A stretch of DNA of 64,000 bases from Adiantum capillus-veneris (Eukaryota; Streptophyta; Polypodiopsida; Polypodiales; Pteridaceae). The DNA lies in NCBI GenBank assembly GCA_014529385.2, contig CM043959.1, forward strand, positions 7,166,026-7,230,025, given 5' to 3'. A program made the translations under genes and the position numbers. Below, one piece after another: positions 33,092-42,080 of this stretch. Numbering within the stretch: the first letter of the stretch is position 1; each line of letters starts with the position of its first letter. The notes under the pieces were generated by a model. The model saw only the letters and a program-made list of their open reading frames with translations. It was not told the origin of the DNA and searched no databases.

Positions 33092-33337
33092 TTAGAGGAG
33101 CTTTGTGAAGATGAGGATGAGTCTAGTGATGAAGAATCTTCCACGGTGACAGATGAGGACAGTGATAGCACTACCAGCAGTGATGAGGATGCTGATGTTG
33201 CATTTCTTTTGATGGACAAAGAAATCCAGGAGTTTAGTTTAGTTGCATTTGCGAATGAGGTTGAAGATGAAACTGAAGGGCCTTATGAAGTGATTGAAGG
33301 GCTGATGCAAACCAAGGTTGAGTTGTCAAAGAAGTAG
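33092..33337 (+). CDS. E3 acidic linker
   Basis: Asp/Glu/Ser-rich segment (EDEDESSDEESS, later TTSSDEDADVAFLL) joining protease to RT in the same frame. It is bounded by TGA 33089-33091 and TAG 33335-33337. Acidic spacers of this sort occur also in E5 at the corresponding place. No enzymatic role is visible. Confidence 0.7.
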   Translation, partial: LEELCEDEDESSDEESSTVTDEDSDSTTSSDEDADVAFLLMDKEIQEFSLVAFANEVEDETEGPYEVIEGLMQTKVELSKK

Positions 33338-33340
33338 GAA

Positions 33341-34801
33341 TTGATGACACAAATGATTAGTGGAGACCTCTCAGCTATGGAGAAGGATATATATTTGCAC
33401 ATGCTGGCTAGTTTTCCTGATTTGTTCATTACTTCATATGAAGAGATCAGAGGGTTCAAGGGCGAAGAGATGCATATAGAGCTGAAAGAAGGTGCTAAGC
33501 CAGTGCGGCAAAGGCTAAGAAGGATGGGTCAAGAGAAAATGGAAGCCTTGCGAGAAGAGGTGGACAAGTTATTGAAGGCAGGGTTCATAGTCCCTGTGGA
33601 GACCATAGAATGGGTGAGTCCAGTTGTAGTCAGTCCAAAGAAGGATGGGAAGTGGAGAATTTGTGTAGATTTTAAACCCTTAAACGCAGCCACTAAGAAG
33701 AACCCATATCCTCTTCCATTCATTGATCAGATCTTGGATTCAGTGGCAGGTTATGAGAGGTACAGTGTGTGTGACGGTCTTTCAGGCTATTTTCAATTGA
33801 AGATTGCTCTTAAAGACCACAAAAAGACCACTTTTATTACGCCATGGGGCTGCTATTGCTACACAGTATTTCCATTTGGGTTGTCAAATGGACCTTCCTT
33901 CTATCAAGAGAGAGCAAATTGGGTGTTGGAACCATTCATTGGTAGTTGTGTTAAAGCTTTTATGGATGACTTCTGTGTTTATAGCAGCAGGGCTGAACAC
34001 CATGAGAAGCTGCAGATGGTATTGGCTCAATATGATGAATGTGGAGGACAACTAAATCCAAAGAAATGTCATCTAGCACAACCAAGGGTGAAGTTATTGG
34101 GCCACATGGTGTCAGAAAATGACATTGAGGCTGATCCAGACAAGGTTAAGTCTATTATTCTTCTTCCATCACCTACGAGTACGAAGCAATTGGAAACCTT
34201 TATACACAAATTGAAGTACATGGCAAGGTTTATTCCATTGTCTTCTCAGATTCTTTATCCATTACAACAAGTGGCAAAGCATGATCCATTGCAATGGGAT
34301 GACAAGTGTGAAGAAGTGTTTCAAGAGGTGAAAGAGGTGTTAGGGGGGTTGTCAGCCATGCAGGCTCCTGATTGGGAGCAAGTGTTTTATGTAAATCCAT
34401 CAGTAGGGGAGGATGCCATTGGAGCCATGCTATTGCAAAAGGGGAAGGGCAGCCATTATATGAGGCCAGTGTATTGTGCAAGCCGTGTGAAGCTGGTAGC
34501 AGAGAGAAAATTCTCGGAAGTAGAGCTAGTGATGGCCAGTGTAATATTTTCTTGTCGACGATTTCGTCATTACTTGCTACCACGACCTTTTGTTTTCTTG
34601 ACGAGTTATGCCTTTTTTCCACAGTTAATTAATGGCACTAACATGTCAAATGTGGTCAAGAAATGGGTAATTGAGCTGCAAGAATTTGAGTTCTCTTTTC
34701 TAGTGGAAGATAGTACAAGGGCTACCCTAGCTGATTTGTTGACCTACAAGGATAATCCCCTTATTGTTAAGGAAGAGGTGGTGAGAAAGGTAGTTGAATA
34801 A
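33341..34801 (+). CDS. pol: E3 reverse transcriptase and RNase H
   Basis: 486 codons, same frame as gag. RT: WVSPVVVSPKKDGKWRICVD fingers, then CDGLSGYFQLKIAL, FPFGLSNGPSFYQ and the catalytic FMDD at 33959-33970 (FMDDFCVYSS); thumb LNPKKCHL, LLGHMVS. Connection and first RNase H follow (LQWDDKCEEVF, then a region around VNPSVGEDAIGAMLLQKG where the first catalytic Asp is not obvious, and VELVMASVIFSCRRFRHYLL). The loss of RNase H signature residues is typical of Tat elements that have gained a second RNase H. It ends in TAA 34799-34801 (CAA to TAA possible). Confidence 0.9.
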   Translation: MMTQMISGDLSAMEKDIYLHMLASFPDLFITSYEEIRGFKGEEMHIELKEGAKPVRQRLRRMGQEKMEALREEVDKLLKAGFIVPVETIEWVSPVVVSPKKDGKWRICVDFKPLNAATKKNPYPLPFIDQILDSVAGYERYSVCDGLSGYFQLKIALKDHKKTTFITPWGCYCYTVFPFGLSNGPSFYQERANWVLEPFIGSCVKAFMDDFCVYSSRAEHHEKLQMVLAQYDECGGQLNPKKCHLAQPRVKLLGHMVSENDIEADPDKVKSIILLPSPTSTKQLETFIHKLKYMARFIPLSSQILYPLQQVAKHDPLQWDDKCEEVFQEVKEVLGGLSAMQAPDWEQVFYVNPSVGEDAIGAMLLQKGKGSHYMRPVYCASRVKLVAERKFSEVELVMASVIFSCRRFRHYLLPRPFVFLTSYAFFPQLINGTNMSNVVKKWVIELQEFEFSFLVEDSTRATLADLLTYKDNPLIVKEEVVRKVVE

Positions 34802-36616
34802 GTTCCACAGATCAGCAATGCACATGTGTTGTTCTTTGATGGTTCATACAGAAAGAGCCATGATGCGGCTTCAGGGGGTATAGCACTTTATGATCCAGAC
34901 GGGAAGCTAGCATGTAAGAGAGGGTTCAAATTGGATGCTCATAGTAACAATGAGGCTGAATATGCTACTCTGGAAGCCGGATTACACATTTGTTTGAAGC
35001 ATGGGGTTCGAAAGTTGAGCATAAAAGGTGATGCCTTGTTAGTGGTGAAGCAAGTGTTGGGTGTGTGGAAGAGCAAGAACACCTCATTGAAGGAAATGTG
35101 CTTCAGAATTAAAGGCCTGTTAAAAAAGTTCAAAGCATGGAGCATCAGACACATTGAACGTGCTCTAACTGGAGAGGCACATGAAGCAGCTCAAGGCATG
35201 ATTGGGGAGCTATTTGTGTTGAGGACCACTTTACCTCTTTATCATGGCCGGGAAAGTTTGGCTCAAGAAGAGGAGTTTTTGCTAATAGGAATCATTCCAA
35301 AGGAGATTCAGAAGTCTAAGAAGTATGGCTTTGTGCGTAGAGCATACAGGTACAAATTGATTGGTGATGTCTTATACATGAAAGGGGCTGATCTCGTGTT
35401 GAGACGTGTACCTTGGCGGGAGGAGCTTTACAGAGTGTTGAAAGAGAATCATGAAGGCGCATGTGGTGGCCATTTTGCTCTAAAGATCACCTTGCATAAG
35501 ATTTTTCAAGAGGGGTATGTATGGCCTAGTTTGCACAAGGATGTTCACCATTGGTGTAGGTCTTGCAATAGGTGTCAAGCATTTGGGAAGAGAGTGTTGA
35601 AGCCAGAGCTACAAAAAACCATTATGGCATTTGATGTGTTTGAAAAGTGGGGGATTGATGCAATAGGCCCGTTACCTATCACAAGCAGGGGCAAAAGCTA
35701 TATTTTGACGGCAGTGGACTATCTTTCTAGATGGGCAGAGGCTATAGCAGTAAAACAGATCACTGCAAAGGATGTGGAAAATTTTTTGTATGATGAAATA
35801 TGTTGCAAGTTTGGGGTGCCATTAGAGCTACTTTCAGATAAGGGGCCAGGATTTAGAGCTAAACTGCTAGACTTCTTATACGCAAAGATGAAGATTAGGC
35901 ACCATCATACCAGTCCTTATTACCCACAGTGTAATGGCTTAAATGAAAGATTCAATGGTGAGTTGGTACAGATTCTTTCAAAAGTGACAGAGCACCAAGG
36001 AAAGAGTTGGGATTTGGAATTGCCTAGTGCATTATGGGCTTACTGTACTTCCGTGAAGACAGGTACAGGGTTTACTCCATTTCATTTGGTATATGGAAAG
36101 GAAGCACTATTGCCTTTGGAGGTAGAGTTGCCTGCGGTCAAGATGTTAGAGAAGTTGCTTGGGCCGCCTAGTGATGCATTCAAAGAGAGGCTCTTGCAGT
36201 TACAAGAGGTTCAGTTTGATAGGATGAGCGCATTGGAGCATTATGGGCAGATGCAGGATAAGGCTTTGGCAAAGATAAATGAAAAGGTCAAAAGTAAGGG
36301 TATGAAGAAGCATGACTTGGTTTTGCGCTACAACAGTAAGCTGGACAACACCTTCCAAAAGAAGTTTCAAATTAAGTGGGAAGGCCCTTTCAAGGTAGTG
36401 GAGTGTTTCCTGAATGGTACATATCAGTTGGCTAACCTGGATGGGTTTCTACATAAGTCAAGGGTAAATGGCTTGCGTCTTAAATTGTATCATGCCAGGT
36501 TGATGATGGTCGAGCAAGATGAGCTGTCTGTGGATCAAGGAGTGTTGGTGAAGGATGAGGAGACTTGTGACGCTGCGAGTCTCATATCGCTTTTTGCTGC
36601 TGCTGATCATGAATGA
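34802..36616 (+). CDS. pol: E3 second (archaeal-type) RNase H and integrase
   Basis: Same frame, readable right after the TAA. RNase H of archaeal type: LFFDGSYRKSHDAASGGIAL (first Asp), SNNEAEYATLEAGLHICLKH (Glu), KGDALLVVKQVLG (Asp); the last acidic position reads GEAHEAAQ. Integrase from about 35250: HHCC finger (NHEGACGGHF, CRSCNRC), catalytic core WGIDAIGPLP, LSDKGPGF, NGLNERFNGEL with all three acidic residues, and a C-terminal barrel (KWEGPFKVVECFLNGTYQL). No chromodomain. Ends TGA 36614-36616, just before the polypurine tract. Confidence 0.92.
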   Translation, partial: VPQISNAHVLFFDGSYRKSHDAASGGIALYDPDGKLACKRGFKLDAHSNNEAEYATLEAGLHICLKHGVRKLSIKGDALLVVKQVLGVWKSKNTSLKEMCFRIKGLLKKFKAWSIRHIERALTGEAHEAAQGMIGELFVLRTTLPLYHGRESLAQEEEFLLIGIIPKEIQKSKKYGFVRRAYRYKLIGDVLYMKGADLVLRRVPWREELYRVLKENHEGACGGHFALKITLHKIFQEGYVWPSLHKDVHHWCRSCNRCQAFGKRVLKPELQKTIMAFDVFEKWGIDAIGPLPITSRGKSYILTAVDYLSRWAEAIAVKQITAKDVENFLYDEICCKFGVPLELLSDKGPGFRAKLLDFLYAKMKIRHHHTSPYYPQCNGLNERFNGELVQILSKVTEHQGKSWDLELPSALWAYCTSVKTGTGFTPFHLVYGKEALLPLEVELPAVKMLEKLLGPPSDAFKERLLQLQEVQFDRMSALEHYGQMQDKALAKINEKVKSKGMKKHDLVLRYNSKLDNTFQKKFQIKWEGPFKVVECFLNGTYQLANLDGFLHKSRVNGLRLKLYHARLMMVEQDELSVDQGVLVKDEETCDAASLISLFAAADHE

Positions 36617-36625
36617 TCTAGCAGG

Positions 36626-36640
36626 CTAGGGGATGGGCAA
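36626..36640 (+). other. E3 polypurine tract
   Basis: CTAGGGGATGGGCAA, four bases before the 3' LTR start at 36645. It nearly matches the E5 tract. Confidence 0.7.
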
Positions 36641-36644
36641 ATTA

Positions 36645-37773
36645 TGTCAGGAGTTTTTTGGAGCAAGGGATTGCGCATATGTACATACACATGTATGGTG
36701 CATCGAATAAAGGATTGCCCAATTTCCATAGCCAGGTGGTTACGTGGGGCCCACGTGTGTACAGGTAGGACAGGGTGTACATAGTGCAGCGATTTTCACT
36801 ATTACCAGTACCAGTGTGTTTTTTCTACAATAAGGAGGAGTTGGTAGTGCATAAAACTTCTCGAGGAAGCTATCCACGGGCCGACGACATGAGGTAAGCA
36901 GGTGCGTCAGATGGCATCGAGTGGCGTCAGGAGGTCGAACGGGGTCAATACTTGCACGCGGAGAAGTACGGACACGACGTGGGTGTTTTCTTGTGATACT
37001 TATGTAGAAAGGTCATCATAAGGACCACTTTTTGGGGCCACTTCACGTGGTTGCGGGATGCATTATTGGGAAAAACTGAGTGCCAGGTGTGCGGATGATG
37101 CAAAAAGGTGACAACTATGCACTGCGAGGTCAGTTTTTGGCCTGTTCGGGGTCCGTTTGAGGTCATCTAAAAGGCCACGATTGCCCAACTAATAAATATA
37201 AGTGTGGGAACTGAAAAAAGAGAGAGAAGACCAGAAAAAAACGTGGAGAAGAGAGGAGGAACAGCCGCAAGTGTGTCTTTGCTGTTTTTGGAGCATTTTT
37301 TGGCCCTAAACTGCTCATCCGAGGTCGGATTTGAGCACTGTGACATTGTAGGGTGGGGTTTTTGGGCGTTCCGGACGTAATGGCACTGTCCATTTTGCCA
37401 AATTCCTCACATATTTTCTGCTATTTTTTTGTGTAATCTTCTCCGGTGAGTGAAGCCTGTTCTTAACTTTGTGGTCGTATCTGGTGTATTTCCTCAATAC
37501 TGTGTAAACTATTTGCCCCATTGGTGTTGGGCTGAGCTTCATTGAGTCTAAACAACAAAAATTTGCCTCCTTTGAGCTGAATTGAGAGTATGTGTGTGAG
37601 TGTTGAGTGGGCAAGTGGGAAATCTCTCTCTTCTCACTCCGTCTGTGTGTTTCCTGTCTCGACCAAGCTGGTTGTGTAAGCCGAGTGGTTCCCCATAATG
37701 TTTGTGTGTATCATCCCAAGAGTGTGTGTCGGGTCATTATAGAGGCGTTGTGTGTGTTTCCATCCCGCTCACA
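36645..37773 (+). repeat. E3 3' LTR
   Basis: Pairs with 29044-30187. It has an intact TATA-like AATAAATATAAG near 37190-37202. Its second half differs strongly from the 5' LTR. Confidence 0.92.
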
Positions 37774-39260
37774 CCGACCATCGAGGTATCATTTCCACGG
37801 AGAACAGATATGCATCTGGTAGATCATCGTCTACTCCTTTAGGTGGTTCCCCTGAAACAATCCTAAACAAATGATCTACTCTTTGATGAGTGGTACCCTT
37901 TTTCACAACTATAGTGAAATCAAATTCTAGAGGAATGATGAACCATCTCATTATTCTTCCTGTGTTGCATGGCTTGCTAACCAAGTACAATAAGTCTTGG
38001 TGGTCCACAAAGAACACAAACTTGTTTGCTAATAGATAATGTCTATACTTTTTTTACGGCATAGATCATTCCTAATCCTTCCCTCTTGGTGGTGGTATAA
38101 TTATTTTATGACATGTTCAATTGTTGGCTAGCATAAGAAATAGAAAAATCAATTTTCTCGTTTCCTGGTTGAGCTAGTATATATCCGATGGCAAAATTGT
38201 AAGCATCTACATGTATGTGGAATATCTTATTCCAATCTGGTGCTTTCAATATTGGAGCCAAAGTGACAGCTTCCTTAAGCTTCATGAAGGATTATTCACA
38301 CTCATCAGTCCATTCAAAGTCTGTAATCAAGCTATACATGGGTTTTGTAATTATAGCATACATGTAAATGAACCGTATGTAATATCCACAATGTCCCATG
38401 AAGACTTGAACCCCCTTGACTGTTGTCGATCTAGGTAAATCAGTGATAGCATGAATTTTATCCATATTAGTAGCTATGCCATTTTTAGACACTATATGTC
38501 CAAGAATTTTCTCTTGTCTACCCATAAATGTGCACTTTTCAGGATTTAAGAAAATTCTATAAAGTCTACATTTCTTGAATACCTTTTTGAGGTGCTCAAA
38601 ATGATCAGCCCAGATTGATGAATGTACGCATAGATCATCCATATATACTTCCGAAAAATTCCTCATATATTCTTTGAAAGCATGACTCATCAATCTTTGA
38701 AAGGTGGCAAGAGCATTAGTTAACCCAAAAGGCATAACCCGATAGGAAAAAATACCCCATTCCGTTGCAAAGGCAGTTTTATGATGATCCTTGGGATCAA
38801 CCAAAAGTTGATTGTATCTTGAAAAGCCATCTAAAAAGCTGTAAGCTTCTTTTCCTGCAACTCGTTCTAAAACATGCTCAGTGATTGGAAGGGGAAAGTT
38901 GTCTCTAATGGTAGCTGCATTCACTTTCATGAGGTTGACACACACCCGTAGTTTTCCATTTTTCTTGGGCACTACCACAATTGGAGACACCAATTCTGTG
39001 TGTTCAATTTCATAAATGAATTTGGCTTCCTTTAGTTTTTCAATATCTTCTTTGATCTTTCTGGAAAATGTCTCATTATATGTGTATGGCGTTTGTCTAC
39101 TTGGTTTCTCATCGTCTCTCATGGGTACAGTATGTCGACAAATTTTTGGATCAATACCCTTGAGATCCTTATAAGACCAAGCAAAGATATCTCGGTATTC
39201 TTTTAGTAAGCTTAACAAAAGCTCTTCTTCTAATTTTGTTAGGTCATTTGCAATGTAGGT
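37774..39260 (-). pseudogene. E2 reverse transcriptase and RNase H
   Basis: The best-preserved pol in the E1/E2/E7 family. From 39218 down it is open for 308 aa: FAWSYKDLKGIDP, VSPIVVVPKKNGKLRVCVN, FLDGFSRYNQLLVDPKDHHK, MPFGLTNALATFQR, catalytic YMDDLCVHS, LNPEKCTFMGR, GHCGYYIRFIYMY. RNase H follows from 38290 with a few stops (HVDAYNFAIGYILAQPG, SISYASQQLN) and the KKGTTHQRVDHLFRI segment. It breaks at 37774 within EMIPRWS, where E3 inserted; the next codons are at 29043. Without E3 it would join integrase. Confidence 0.9.
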
Positions 39261-40150
39261 AGGTCTAGGCTCTTCTCCTGGTTTGGCCAGATCTATCTTT
39301 TTTGCGTTTTTAGGTCCTTCATAAGACTCGCCCTATTTTCGTGGTTCCCTGACATGTTGTTTGACTATGATTTTTTGGTCATGGAGAGTATATTTCATGT
39401 AATGGTATGGAATGCTCATTACATTTATACCATCCCCTTATGTGGTTTCCATTTCGGTCGTATGTATCTCCATTAGAGATTTTTTCAACTCTTGATACTT
39501 CTTTTGCCGTTCAACCCGTGTCATGGTTGAACCCTTGTCCTAGTTTTTAGGCTTTGCTTGAGTTTCCTTTCTTGTTTTTCTCAATATTTTTGTCATTTCA
39601 TGTTCTTCATTTAAAGAATATTTACCATTGATTTTGTCCTTGTTGACACAATCATGTGCATTTATCTGCATTAGGAACTGTGTTCTACTGGAGACTGATG
39701 GCATAGGTCTAGCTTTCACGTTTCTGATGTCTCTTTTTCGTCTACACCATTTCTCCCTTCTCGGTTATTGGTTTGGAAAGTCAAAAAACTTTTCCTACCC
39801 TTCTTTCATGAGTAGTTTAGCTCTCACATGTTCTTTTTCTGACCCCGAATCATCTAAGGTAGCTGAGTATTCTTCTAACTTATCTGTTGCATCATAGTAG
39901 AGGACATGTTGAGCTTTCATCAAGTCCTTGGATTCCGGAATTTTGTATTCAATGTGAGGGTTGAGATCATTTATATGGGAATTATGTCATGGCCGTCCTC
40001 ATTACAAAATTGAGTAGGCATAGACGTATTTATATATACATCCATTGTTGCTAATATTTGAGTCCATTCAAATGGCTCAAACAAATGCTATGGAAAGGGT
40101 TCATATACATAGGCTTTGTCAGTGCAAAACCTTTCTAAGATACATTCTTC
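39261..40150 (-). pseudogene. E2 protease-RT linker
   Basis: Broken minus-strand frames. A short readable piece near 40020 (ATMDVYINTSMPTQFC) matches the E1 linker at 9128 and confirms alignment of the two elements. Confidence 0.5.
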
Positions 40151-40557
40151 TCATTTTAAGCTCCCGTTTCCTGAAGCTCTACACATCCAAATAGGAGTGT
40201 CTTTGTTCAACCAAGATGGAAGCTTAGTTTCAGCCAAAGAGACTGAATCGAACTCTTGTATGGGTGTTTTTATGAAATCTCTATAAGTGTAATCTTTTAG
40301 ATTAACACTTGTTATTGATCCCACTTGCTTCAAGTACAGATAATTGTTTCCCCAATCTTGGATGAGTTGTACTTGTCGCATGAAAGGTCTTCCCAATATG
40401 ATTTCATAATTGAGTTTCTTTCCAAAGTCTACTGTGGCAAAAGTGTGTTGATATTCAATCCCACAGGAATTAACTATCACATTTCAAGCAGTCCTAAGGG
40501 TCTTTTGATATGTCCATCAATCAATTGCAATTTCATTCGAGTTTGTCTAATGGCCGG
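40151..40557 (-). pseudogene. E2 protease, C-terminal half
   Basis: NVIVNSCGIEYQHTFATVDF through IILGRPFMRQVQLIQDWGNN and on to a Thr/Leu-rich end, close to E1 8691-8918. Upstream, IRQTRMKLQLIDGHIKRPLG is in another frame because of the same one-base loss as in E1. The N-terminal half with the active site is missing: at about 40557 the sequence changes into copia. Confidence 0.75.
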
Positions 40558-41071
40558 TTGTCCCCAGGATTCCCATACTGCTTTCATGGCCAAAACGCTG
40601 AAGTGTTTTCATTCCCTTTTGGCTAATATGCCCTAGCCGGCTATGCCACAACTCAGGAGACGGTAGCTCGGCAACATAGATAGAGTGTTCGTCGACACTC
40701 GAAACAAACAAAGAGTATAGGGATTCGTTTTTATTGCCTTTCATCATGATGAGGTTGTTCTTGCTGATCATCCAAAAACGATTACCAAAAACTGTAGTGT
40801 AGCCAAGATCATCCAATTGCCCTATAGAAAGCAAGCTTTTCATAAGCTTGGACACATGTCTGACATTCTGCAGCACAAAAGTAGTGCCATTATGCATCTG
40901 AAGTTTCACATCACCAATGCCAATAATGTCAAGCTCATAGGAATCACCAAGCTTGACTATTCCATGCATGGATGCATAAGAGGAAAACCACTCTCTATGC
41001 GGTGTGACATGAAAACTTGCACCAGAATCAAGGATCCAATTCTGTGCATAACCCTCATCATGTGCAACCAA
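40558..41071 (-). pseudogene. Copia protease and pre-integrase domain
   Basis: Ty1/copia polyprotein segment. NWILDSGASFHVTPHREWF holds the protease active site DSGA. The region LLSIGQLDDLGYTTVF and the pre-integrase signature ELWHSRLGHISQKGMKTL follow. It stops abruptly after LQRFGHESS, where gypsy protease sequence begins in the same orientation. Integrase, RT and RNase H of copia are absent. Confidence 0.88.
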
Positions 41072-42080
41072 AGCATCTGGAGTGAGATCTGAAGTGAAAA
41101 TGAGAACATCGGAGGCATTGCTGTCACCTCGGGATGAATCTCTGTGGGCATAATGAGCATCACTGGAGGAGGAGCATCCTCTACTGTAGCTGTAGGCATG
41201 GGGGACTCAACAATATTGAGCTCCTCAATCTTAACTGTACTTTTGCCTTTGCCAGAATTATCCTTTTGCATGTTTTTCTGATCTCTTAGAAAACTACGAC
41301 AATCCTTTTTGTAATGACCCTTCTTGTGGCAATAGTAACACTCGACATTTTTGGCATTGTGGTCTCTACTTTGGTTCCTGTGTCTGCTAGGACTACGAGG
41401 ATTCCGCTCTCTACTTTTGCTTTTTTTTTTTTCCTGTCACGACCTCTTGGCTTTGTTGAACTGCTAGCCATATATGCATCTCCATGACTAGCATTATTGA
41501 GAGATTTACGACCAATCTCTTCAGTGAGCAACGCATCTGTGACAGCATTGAATTCTTACTTTCCATTTGGAGCCGAATTGCTAATGTTTGTGAAAAATAT
41601 ATCCCATGAACTGGGTAGAGAGCATAATAAGAAGATAGACTTGAGTTCATCATCAAACTCCTTAAAGCCCTGAGATGTCAGCTGACTGAACAAGGAATTG
41701 AACTCATTTAAATGACTAGAAACTGTGCTACCTTCTTTCATGTTGAGCTTCATAAGCTTTTTCATGAGAAAAACTTTGTTTGATGCACTTTTTCTCTCCC
41801 ATGCTGAACATAAGCTATCCCAAAGTTCCTTGGTTGTTTTCTTCCCTATGATAGTGAAGAAGACTGACTCGGCTAGATGTAGACGTATTGTAGCCATGGC
41901 TTTTGCATCCAAAAGCTCCCATTGAGCTTGTGTATAACCATCATCCTCTGCGCGCTCTTTCAACGGGTCTGAGAGGCCTTTGTTTATCAAAACATCTTTC
42001 ATGCGCTCTTTCCACATGGTGAAGTTGCTGCCATCGAACTTCCGAATGAAATACTCCTCCTTTTTTGAAGAAGAAGCCAT
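41072..42080 (-). pseudogene. Copia gag with zinc knuckle
   Basis: Starts at ATG 42080 (MASSSKKEEYFIRKFDGSNF). The first 174 aa form the gag-polypeptide (UBN2-type) domain of copia elements: WKERMKDVLINKGLSDPL, ELWDSLCSAWERKS, LMKLNMKEGSTVSSHLNEFN. After a frame change near 41556 comes a basic region and a perfect zinc knuckle CYYCHKKGHYKKDC near 41304-41345. A second change leads to the protease. The defects are frameshifts around poly-A/poly-T runs, so the copy is fairly young. Confidence 0.9.

Larger units (their letters stand above)
29044..37773 (+). mobile_element. E3: Tat-type Ty3/gypsy retrotransposon, nearly complete
   Basis: 8.73 kb with LTRs of 1144 and 1129 bp, primer site, leader, one gag-pol reading frame and a polypurine tract. 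LTRs run TGTCAGGAG...CTCACA. The flanks CTGA (29040-29043) and CCGA (37774-37777) are a 4-bp target duplication with one change. Removing E3 restores the E2 reading EMIPRWS-ENMVSLIT, which shows that it landed in E2 pol. A second, archaeal-type RNase H between RNase H and integrase marks the Tat lineage. It is the youngest large insertion in the window. The coding frame holds four stops but no frameshift. Confidence 0.92.
26180..40557 (-). mobile_element. E2: Ty3/gypsy element of the E1 family, interrupted by E3
   Basis: On the minus strand it reads, from 40557 down: protease C-terminal half, linker, RT, RNase H, then (after the 8.7-kb E3 insertion) integrase and a post-integrase protease-like ORF. 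Protein segments match E1 throughout (YMDDLCVHS, ITIAQVD, NGQAEHTNKILS). Its own 5' end (LTR, leader, gag, protease active site) is absent and replaced at about 40557 by a copia 5' half in the same orientation. No LTR was identified at its 3' end. Confidence 0.8.

Noticed and set aside
31265-36616. RNA editing (U to C) as the means of repairing the four stops in E3
   Set aside because: The codon pattern would fit, but such editing is known from plant organelle transcripts, not nuclear ones; deamination of methylated C is simpler.
39628-39897. Plus-strand 89-aa frame
   Set aside because: Antisense to the E2 protease-RT linker, which aligns with E1.
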